Shown here in pieces: positions 1 to 12,238 of a stretch of DNA of 64,000 nt. Location: contig OZ218952.1 in the NCBI GenBank assembly GCA_965112735.1, positions 2,294,001-2,358,000 on the forward strand, written 5' to 3'. The translations under genes were made by a program, and so were the position numbers. The notes under the pieces are model-generated. The model was not told where the DNA came from, ran no database searches, and saw only the letters and a program-made list of their open reading frames with translations. Source of the stretch: Phaeosaccion multiseriatum. Its lineage: Eukaryota; Ochrophyta, other classes. The stretch's first letter is position 1. The number at the start of each line of letters is the position of its first letter.

Positions 1-252
1 ACTTCTGCAGTCATCGGGCAAGAACCGTTCCACCACCACCACCACCACCACCACCACCACCACCACCAGCACCACCACCACCACCAGCAGCAGCAGCAGC
101 AACAGAAGCGACGGCGAGCACACGCTCCACTCAAAAGGCTTCCTGTGCTCGCCACAGAACTATTCGAAAAGTCAGTAACGAGCTCCTCATTCTCGATCCG
201 TTCAAGCAATGATCAGATCAGAAGCGCCCCTTCCTACTTGTGGCTCTGCTAA
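1..252 (+). CDS. Possible 3' end of a His/Gln-rich coding region (partial)
   Basis: The first reading frame is open from the window edge to a TAA at 250-252. It runs through CAC and CAG repeats that would encode a long His tract and then a short Gln tract, followed by about 45 non-repetitive residues. All frames of a CAC repeat stay open, so openness alone is weak evidence. It could be the tail of a plus-strand gene converging on CEP41, or simple-sequence spacer. No domain is visible. Confidence 0.25.
   Translation, partial: TSAVIGQEPFHHHHHHHHHHHHQHHHHHQQQQQQQKRRRAHAPLKRLPVLATELFEKSVTSSSFSIRSSNDQIRSAPSYLWLC
31..107. repeat. CAC / CAG trinucleotide tract
   Basis: Nearly pure CAC repeats (about 31-84) merge into CAG repeats (about 85-101) with one CAA. 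Confidence 0.9.
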
Positions 253-1022
253 TGACGCTGTCAGCCACAGTTCTGTCCGACCGCTGGCTCACTCCCCCCC
301 CTCCTCCCCCTCCTCTCCTCCCCGCTGTCACATGGTTGGACAAGTCTAGCCGCCGAGAGCCGTCGCCGCCACCGACACTGCCATTACTGGACCTCCTCCC
401 CACCCCGTATTGGTCTGCTGCGCCTGGCCCTGAGCCCGCCCTCGACGAAGCTAAGTTCATCTCGTGGCGCATACTTCTCATCGAGCTGCTGCCATCTCCT
501 CCTCCTCGTGTGCTGCCTGCGGTGGAGCGCTGTGAGACTGCCCCTCGGCCTGTGCATCCGATTGGCGGAGAGGGGAGAGAAGAGGAGAGAAGAGAGATTG
601 ATTATAGAGAGCGTGAGAAGAGAAGGAGAAGAAAGAGATGAGAGAGGAGGTGACAATGAGAAAGAGGAAGAGGAAGACAACAAAAGAAGAAAGGGAGAAA
701 CAGAGCTGAGCAAAAGAAGGGGAGAGAGGGAGGCGTGAGGGCAGCGGCGGAATGGGGACCGACCGAAAGGAGTGCGGCGTTTGTGTGGTTTTTTACAATA
801 ACACTGTACATCAGATGGAGCAGCGGATGACACCAATACGTGGTTGAGTGAGGAGAGGGGAGATAGAACCGATGGAACACATGAAACAAACGGACCTGTT
901 CTGCTCGTGGGAGGAGGTTGAGGGGGCTCGCCCTCCACGAAGTCCGGATAGGCTTTGCTAAAGGCACCCAGCCCCCCTGTGTGAGTAGGTATGTAGGTGT
1001 GTGGGTGTGTGTGGGTGTGTGG

Positions 1023-1094
<72 letters not shown>

Positions 1095-2741
1095 CGACAA
1101 TGGTAACCAGTATATAGCAATGGTGAAATGGTGGTGGGAGATTGGTCGTGGGAGAGAGAGACGTCAAGGCACAAAGGGTGTAAGAGGGGGGCGGAAGAGG
1201 TGGGGGGGGGGAGGGGTTCACTCGCCATTTAAATGAAGGCTGTAGCGCCGTCCCTGCGGTAGGCAAATCAAAGCCGCACCCGAGCGCACTCAAGTATCCC
1301 GCCGCGCCGCCCATTCGCCCCCTCCCTCCCTCTCTCCCGCTCACCCTCGAACATCCTCCCCCTCCTTCTCCTCCTCCTCGTCCTGGTCCTCCTCCTGGTC
1401 CCTCTCCCCCACCTGAGAGCACAAAGATGTTGGTGAAACCCCTGGCAATGAGTGTGTTGGCGGCCTCTACGGCTAGGCGCTCCTCCGACTCGTACAGCAC
1501 TATGAGCTTGCCCTCCTGGTTGCGGAACCTTACAAGCTCTTGCGTTTGCCGGTCTTGCTTGAGATTCGACGCCGGAAAACAACGGGCCTAAGTCGTACAA
1601 TAGGGAGAGGGGGCAGGAAGGAACGCAGGCAGTGAGGCGTCTCTCGGTTTCAGCGTTGGCATGACTTGACATCATGGACGCAAGTTCAAAAGGGTAGACA
1701 GCGCAGCCCCACCCGGTGAGGGTGTAGACATTTCTCTCTGCAAGGGGAAGATCCTTCGCTACGGGTTCCTTCCATTGTTGCCGTCCTTCTTTCTTCCTTC
1801 CCTCCCTCCCTCCCTCTCTCCCTCCCTCCTCCAGAGCGTGACCATCGGTCTAGTGCCCCTCGCCTCTCCCGCACAGCGTCGTGTGTTTACCTGTGTGATG
1901 TGGCACAGTGAGAAGTCCTCGGGCCGCCGCATGTCAAGTATCAGGTACGGCCGATCGTATTCCGGGCGGTCCTGAACAGGCCGGCGGGGAGGAAGGAGGG
2001 AGGGGGTGTTTGCCAATGGTTTCAATAGGTACTTTACAGTGTCAATCTGCAGCACAATGATTGAGTAGGGGGCGGGGGCAGTCAAATCAATCAATCCTCC
2101 TCCCTCCCGAGCCGGTCCTGAACGAATGCAGGACAGGACAGAGGCGAAGAGAAGAGACTGCCCCTCACCTCCTGGTCGTGCACAACGATCTTGGGCCCGT
2201 GGTTGTCCGGGTCTGTGTTTCCCCGATGGTCTTCCATGCCCTCGAAGGAGTCTCGCTCGTACTCGGCAAACAGCTCGTACAATTGGGGGGGGCTGCTCGA
2301 ATACGATCACGACCACGAGCAGCAGCAGCAGCAGCAGCAGGGAGGCGCGAGATGATGAGGGCCGAGAATGGTAAGCGAAAACCAGAGGACTTTTCCCAAT
2401 CCCCACGCCACCTCATCACGGGTGCGGCATGAGTCCCGTCTCTCCTACCGGGACGCTGCCAAATCCCTTTCTGCCATGCAAAGGAGAGCGAGGCAGTCTA
2501 ACCGCTTGCTCTACTGCCTCCACCTCCTGTGCTCCACTCTTGTTCGGCCTTACCTCAGCCGGGCGAAGTCCTCGTCTCTTCTACGCAGGTACTGCCTCGC
2601 TGTGATGTTGGAAACCTTGTGCACGGTCATGCCCGAGTTGACCCTTCCCTCCACGTGCTCATAGCGAGGGTTGCGGGGCACCTTGCGCTCCATCGTCGAC
2701 AGCCTACTGCCGCTTCTGCTCTCATTCTGGTGAACAGGCAT
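218..2741 (-). CDS. CEP41: CEP41-like centrosomal/ciliary rhodanese-domain protein
   Basis: Six exons, complement(join(218..549, 896..976, 1413..1587, 1891..1971, 2169..2292, 2554..2741)), give 326 aa with every intron GT-AG and phases closing. Human CEP41 has 373 aa. The N-terminus carries the family signature PRNPRYEHVEGRVNSG followed by RRRDEDFARLR. The rhodanese domain begins at DRPYLILDMR (exon 3), passes through FRNQEGKLIVLYESEERLA (exon 4) and ends in FVLSGG joined to LGAFSKAYPDFVEG (exon 5). The position of the catalytic Cys lies in the YESEE segment, so the domain looks enzymatically dead, as in CEP41. The C-terminal exon is Ser/Arg/Gly-rich and disordered. CEP41 acts at centrioles and cilia and is need for tubulin polyglutamylation in animals. 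The ATG at 2741 is the first in frame; an internal Met at the ERKVPRNPR motif is an alternative start. Confidence 0.88.
1012..1094. repeat. GT dinucleotide microsatellite
   Basis: About 35 GT units with few interruptions, lying inside the fourth intron of the CEP41 homologue (977-1412). Confidence 0.95.
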
Positions 2742-3059
2742 GGTGGGGCTGCCCAATGAGCTACAAGCACCGTGCTTACTGGATCCCTTCCCACACACCA
2801 ACAACCGAGGGTCTCTGTCTCTTTCAGACCAGTCCTGATAGGTGCTGCTTTGATGAGTCGAGGGAGGCAGGGCGAAGTAATCCCAGAGAGGACAGTAGAG
2901 ATAACCCAGGAGGGCAGGTGCTTTAGGGAGGGAGAGAGAGGAAAAGAGCAACTAGATCGATCGATCAGAAGCAGGCAGTTTAAACGTTGAATTTTCCATA
3001 TCAGCTCATTCGCCCCTCGACTTTCAACACGACAACACAACATTCCCACCCATTTTGAT

Positions 3060-3472
3060 CCATTTTTTATATATGCTGGACCTCACCCTGAGTAACAACA
3101 TCTGCAGGACGGCCCTGAATGTGCTCCACACGGACACCACACCGGGAGCGGCAGCAGCCAACAGCGAGACCCGCAAGCGGCACTATGCCAACACTTCCGA
3201 CCGAGAGCGTGTTCGCCTCTCACCACCTTCGCCATCGAGACCCACGGACGACTCGGTGCACAGGCGCAATAACTCCTCCACGCACTCGCCGAGCACGTTG
3301 TCTCCCGCACGGGCCGCACCCGCTCAAGGGTAACGTCCTGACCAGCAGGCTTCGCCGTCTCGTCAGCTGCAGCCACCAGATGTGGCTCTCGGAGCGAGAG
3401 CGCGCCTTCCTGGGCCGGCTCAACCGCGGCGCCGGACCAGCACTCCTTCTCCCCGACCAAGAGGGGGAGTAA
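3060..3472 (+). pseudogene. Decayed C-terminal end of a non-LTR retrotransposon ORF
   Basis: Three short plus-strand reading frames follow one another and together resemble the end of a reverse-transcriptase polyprotein. The first holds an ETRKRHYA segment. The second holds TTFAIETHGRLGAQAQ, followed by an in-frame stop and a further LLHALAEHVVSRTGR-like segment. The third holds RLRRLVSC and ends at a stop at about 3472. The motif 'aromatic-aliphatic-ET-x-G-x-LG' near the end of ORF2 is common in plant and algal non-LTR elements. The frame changes and internal stops mean it cannot encode an intact protein. The identification rests on remembered motif style, so it is moderate at best. Confidence 0.45.
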
Positions 3473-3967
3473 CTGGCCCCTCGCGGGCCCCAGATACGCA
3501 GAGACACATGCACACACACACACACACACACACGCGCACACACACAGTTTTTTTTTCTTCAATAACTATACTCTCCTCCGCCGGCCGCCATGCCTGGCGG
3601 TCTGTTTGTAAGTACTAAAGCAAGTATAAAAAGCTCTGTCGCGGGCAGGGCAGTGTTGCTATGGCGCATTAATCAATTGGCGGGCCGCCTGTTTCGGGCC
3701 AGCCGTTGCTTTGGGGTCTGGTAAACTAACTCTGAACTACTCCACCCACGCTGCACGCCTGACGACCAAGCAGGTGACAGTATGGGCCGGCAAGCGTATA
3801 CTAAGGAGGTCAACGACCAAGAGCTCTTGCCTACAATTGCGCCATGCTTGTCCGTCAGATGTTGGATTTCTCTTGGACCGCGCGCCAATCACCGAGGAAA
3901 ACACGCTCCGACAAAGTGTAATTAATGCACACTCACTCGAGGAGCCGACCGAGTGTCCCTCCCAAGC

Positions 3968-4012
<45 letters not shown>

Positions 4013-4088
4013 TCCACTCGCCTAGATGGATGCCCAGCCACTCATTTAGATCTAGCCAAGTACCGCTGCTCTCGCTCGTCTAGCCTAG
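3473..4088. other. Intergenic stretch with CA and GA microsatellites
   Basis: Holds a CA tract (about 3508-3545), unique AT-richer sequence, and a GA tract (about 3969-4008) just downstream of the tyrosinase stop. I see no convincing coding exon here. Confidence 0.6.
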
Positions 4089-6113
4089 CTACCGCTTGCG
4101 AGAGGACGAGAGGTCGATGCCCAAATTCTCCGGGTAGCCCACCTGCTCGCAGTGGGGCCAACTGAAGTCATCATACACGTAGTCAATGCCCCCCTGCCGT
4201 AACGACGGGTCCAGCAGGTCGTACAGCTCTCGGTTGGTGTAAAAGTGGCCCTCATTGTCAAACAAATTCTCGTACCCCAGCACATCCCCCTCGGCGTGCC
4301 CCGCACAGTCCTTGGGTGTGTGTTGGTAATTGCGATCGGGCCAAGTCTCGTCCGACATCCCCGCAAGCCTCCGTACATGCCACAAACGGTCAATGGTCGG
4401 GTGGAGAGGCCAAAAGGCCGGATCTACAGACGCGGCGCTGCTCATGGCATCCCCTACGAAGGGCGTTTCTCCATCCACGTTACAGAACATGGCCAGCACG
4501 TCCTGTGAAATGTCCCTTCCCTTGTGGTCGAGTAGATAGTCCCCGCCAATGGCCAGCTTGGACAGCATCTCGCTCACTCGCCCGTCTCGCACCCACTCGT
4601 CAAAGGCCGGGCAAGTACACGTGCACATCGCCTCTTCGTTCTTCTCCACTTCCTCCTCCCCCTCCTCCGCTTCCTCCAGCTCGGAGCAGGTGCTGTCCGA
4701 CGGGCAGGTGCTGAGGCCGAACCTCCACATGTCCTTCTGGAAACCAAAGGCCTTGAGCGGGATGGCGTTGGCCTTGTTCGGCGCCTGTCCCTCACTCCCA
4801 TACCACTCCAGAAAGCGTGCTTTATAGTCGACGCCCCACGCTCCCGCCAGCAGCGTGTGCACCGACCCGTGCGGCTTGTACTGGATCTGCAGGCCGAAGG
4901 TGGCCCAGTCCGTGAGCTGCAGCTGATCGTAATGGAACTCACAGCCGGGCACCTTGTCGAAAGTGGCCCCAAACATGGTGCGGCTCCTCGATAGGAAGCG
5001 GTCTGGGTTTTGGTTCCAGGGGGAGCGCACCAATCCATAGCCGTTGGTGGGTTGCCCGTCCATGGACTCATTGTCCCAGTCCTTTGGATCTACGGAGATG
5101 AAGCCCCACCGCCCCTGGGTCACCACGTAGTTCTCTTCGGGCGTACCAAAGCCACCCAAGGCGTCGTCTTGCAACACTTCACTGTCATAAAAGGCGTCAA
5201 TGTCCCCCTCTGCCATGATGACATTGGTGGACTCAATGGAGAAGTCCCAATAGGGTATAACGATGCGGCGGTCAATCAGCCGTAGCACCTGCTCAAACTC
5301 CAGCGTCATGGCCATATGGTTGGTTAGGAACCCGAGCCCGTCGTGGGCGTGGTCGCACACCAGCTGCCCCGCCTCTGCGTTGTGCAGCTTCACGTAATAG
5401 AAGGCGTCTCTGTAACCGTTACCGTACACCTCCCTCCCCTCGGCGGTGGGTGTGCGGTAGAGGTACTCCATGGCGTCGAGGAAAGTCGCCTTGTCTTCTG
5501 CGTCTAAAGTGCGGATCTCTCGCCGTACGTACTTGACCACCACCTCCCACGACACGGAGCGGAGCGGCTTGCTCGCGTCGCTCAGGTCGTACTCCTCCAG
5601 CAGCACGGGCACCACTGTTGCTGCTGCTGGTGCTGCTGCTGCAACATTGTTTCTCTCCTCACCCGCTGCTGCGGCTGACCTCGTCGAGAAGACGACGCTA
5701 GCCGTTTTGCCTTCGTACCCCTTTCCTTGCACCACCCAGCGATACCTGAGAGCGCCAGAGCCCTCCACTCCTCCTTCTGCTTCTTGGTGCTCGCTAGGCA
5801 AGCCTAGAGCAATAAGAGTGGTCTCCACGTAGGGCTCTACTATCTGCATGGTGCCCCGTAACCAGGGATAGTTGAGGCCGGCCGGTTTGTGTCGGTACGC
5901 GAGGGTGTACTTGTTGCCCGCGAAGAAGCCAAGGCCCCCCTCCCCTCCCTCTTCCTCGGGCGCCACTGCTGTAAAAATGGCGGGAAAGTACTGCCCCACA
6001 ACCTGTCGTATGAAGGACATGTCCATCATGTCCTCCTCCACGCCACTGGTGTTCAAGTCCTGCCCCCCTTCTCCTCTCTTCTCAAGCCTCGTAAGGATCG
6101 CTTGCTTGAGCTC

Positions 6114-6160
<47 letters not shown>

Positions 6161-6461
6161 GCTGCTGCTGATACTGTTGAGGCTCGTAGCCTACCACCAC
6201 CGTCGAGACTCCGGTGGCAGATAAGGACCTCACGACAGCCAAAGCCGCCACCACTCCAAAGCCTACGACAACCAGCTTGGCTACTCTGCTGCCTCTCCAC
6301 GACATCGACCGGCACACCTCCTCCTTCTCCCCCTCCTCCTCCTCCTCCTCCTCCTCCGGACTCTCCCAGAAACCATACACAGAAGAGGAAGGTAAGGGCG
6401 AAGGAGAAACTGGGCGTCGCCTCTTGCCTGAACTTCCAGACACCGCACCATAGTACCGCAT
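4089..6461 (-). CDS. Membrane-anchored tyrosinase-like binuclear copper protein
   Basis: A single uninterrupted 790-residue reading frame begins with ATG at 6461. An acidic and basic cytosolic N-tail is followed by one membrane segment (VVVGFGVVAALAVVRSL, about residues 62-80), then a polyglutamine run encoded by CTG/CAG repeats, then a luminal or extracellular domain, giving a type II topology. The copper sites are recognisable: a CuA-like block with FLTNHMAMTLEFEQVLR and the following IPYWDFS, and CuB-like PHGSVH and DPAFWPLHPTIDRLWHVRR. Tyrosinases oxidise phenols to quinones. The CuB helix has the usual DPxF-HxxxDRLW pattern. The domain is larger than bacterial tyrosinases and holds acidic low-complexity inserts. 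It is divergently paired with the lumen-protein gene at 6748. Substrate and compartment cannot be read from sequence. Confidence 0.82.
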
Positions 6462-6747
6462 CGTGCGCCCCCAGGCAGGCGAGCTTGGAAAGAAGCTATG
6501 ACTACGTCGTCCGTACTTGCGGCGCTCTTGTCCTCGGGCCTCGAAGCCAAGCTGATTCTGCTTCTGCTGCGATGGGGTGTGATTTGTTTGTATTGATACA
6601 ATGTAGTGGTTCTTCAGTTACAGCGTCCATAAGGCAATGAAATTACGTAAGGCCCTTAACCTTTACTCTTAGTTGAAGCTCATTTCCATATCACATTTCT
6701 CCACGTTGCTCCCCTTCCTCCCTTCACTGTGACAACAACTTGTGCTC
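6462..6747. promoter_or_regulatory. Divergent promoter region between tyrosinase and lumen-protein genes
   Basis: 286 bp separate the two start codons. The centre is relatively AT-rich compared with the neighbouring exons. I see no confident TATA or other named site. Confidence 0.5.
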
Positions 6748-7384
6748 ATGATGCGTGACTGTGCGTTGACCGTGCTGCTGCTGGTGCTGAGCATCGCCGG
6801 CAGCTCAGCCTTTCTCCTGATGGGAGGAGCAATGAAGATGGGCGTTCATAACAGCCCATCCAGCCCAACGAACAGGAGAGACCTGTTGAAGAGCATCAGC
6901 ACGGGCGCGTTTGCCTCCGCTGTTGCAGGTGCTGCAGTGGTGCCTGGGGCGTACGCGAAAACCTTGAGTAAACGTTTGGGCGAAGAACAACTGAGCGCTC
7001 TGGACTCATTGGAAGCCAAGATGGACCGGTCGCAGGAAGGAAAGCCTATCGGCGCTCAGGAGCCCGAGGGGGAGGAGAAGGGGCCGGCGCCCCCGGTGTA
7101 TGAGGGCGAGGGGGGGCGCAAGCGCCGTGCTCTGGCTCTCTGTGAGGTATGTTTGCTCATCCAAATCGTCTTCCTCGTATCCTCCACTCTTTGCCTCGTC
7201 GCCACCTCGAGCGCTGGCCCTGCTAAGTAAGACTTCTTTTGTCTTGCCATGGCTTGTTTCCTCTGCTTGTGTACCTCTCCAGAACAAGGACATCCTAAAG
7301 AAGGCCTACAAGGCCGGGGGCAAAAAGGCATGCAAAAAGGCGATCTTCGACGGAGACCTTTCTGTCTTGGATGTGAAACTTTGA
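6748..7384 (+). CDS. Plastid-targeted protein with Tat-type thylakoid-lumen leader, unknown function
   Basis: Two exons, 6748..7146 and 7283..7384, encode 166 aa with a phase-0 GT-AG intron. The N-terminus is a hydrophobic ER signal peptide ending in SIAGSSA, followed directly by F, matching the ASAFAP-type cleavage junction of secondary red plastids. A second leader follows, NRRDLLKSIS, then a hydrophobic alanine-rich stretch ending in GAYA, which is a twin-arginine thylakoid transfer signal. The mature part is about 100 residues, charged, with a Pro/Glu-rich middle and a Lys-rich end (AYKAGGKKACKKAI) with one Cys. I do not recognise the family. The length and lumen address would suit a small photosystem-associated or lumen redox protein, but that is inference. 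Confidence 0.75.
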
Positions 7385-7671
7385 GCGTTACACACGTTAC
7401 GTGTTGGGCGGGGGCTCTGTTACATGGAGGTCGATACGTTAAGAGGGAGAGAAGGCAGGATTGCCCGTAGTCCATAGAGGTTTAGAGGACGGTGGGGCTG
7501 GGATCAAATAAGAGACAACAGTTTCTACACACAAGAACTACTTACACAATATGATTATAGCAAACCAAACTAAATGAAACAATTTTTATGTACAGTAAGT
7601 AGTCTCATCGCACTCGTCACTCTCTCGACGATCCCGTCTTGCCAAGGCGAAGCAAGTCAGGAAGACGCCGT

Positions 7672-12024
<4,353 letters not shown>

Positions 12025-12238
12025 TTCGACACCAGATGCTTGTTTTTGTCACACAAGTAAGCTCAGAGACATCCTCGCCCTCGCAAGGCAGAGCAGTCTG
12101 GCCCAGCTGCAATCCTCGCTTTCCTACGCCATCAGTATCTACTCTCCTCCCAGCCTGTGGACTGCATCGTGTCTGCTCTCCCCTTAGATAATCCCCTTAT
12201 TACCGCAGGCTGGAAATTTCGTTACAGAATTTGTTTGG
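12025..12238. promoter_or_regulatory. Divergent promoter region (coiled-coil gene / 12239 gene)
   Basis: 214 bp between two outward-facing start codons. No specific motif can be named with confidence. Confidence 0.45.
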
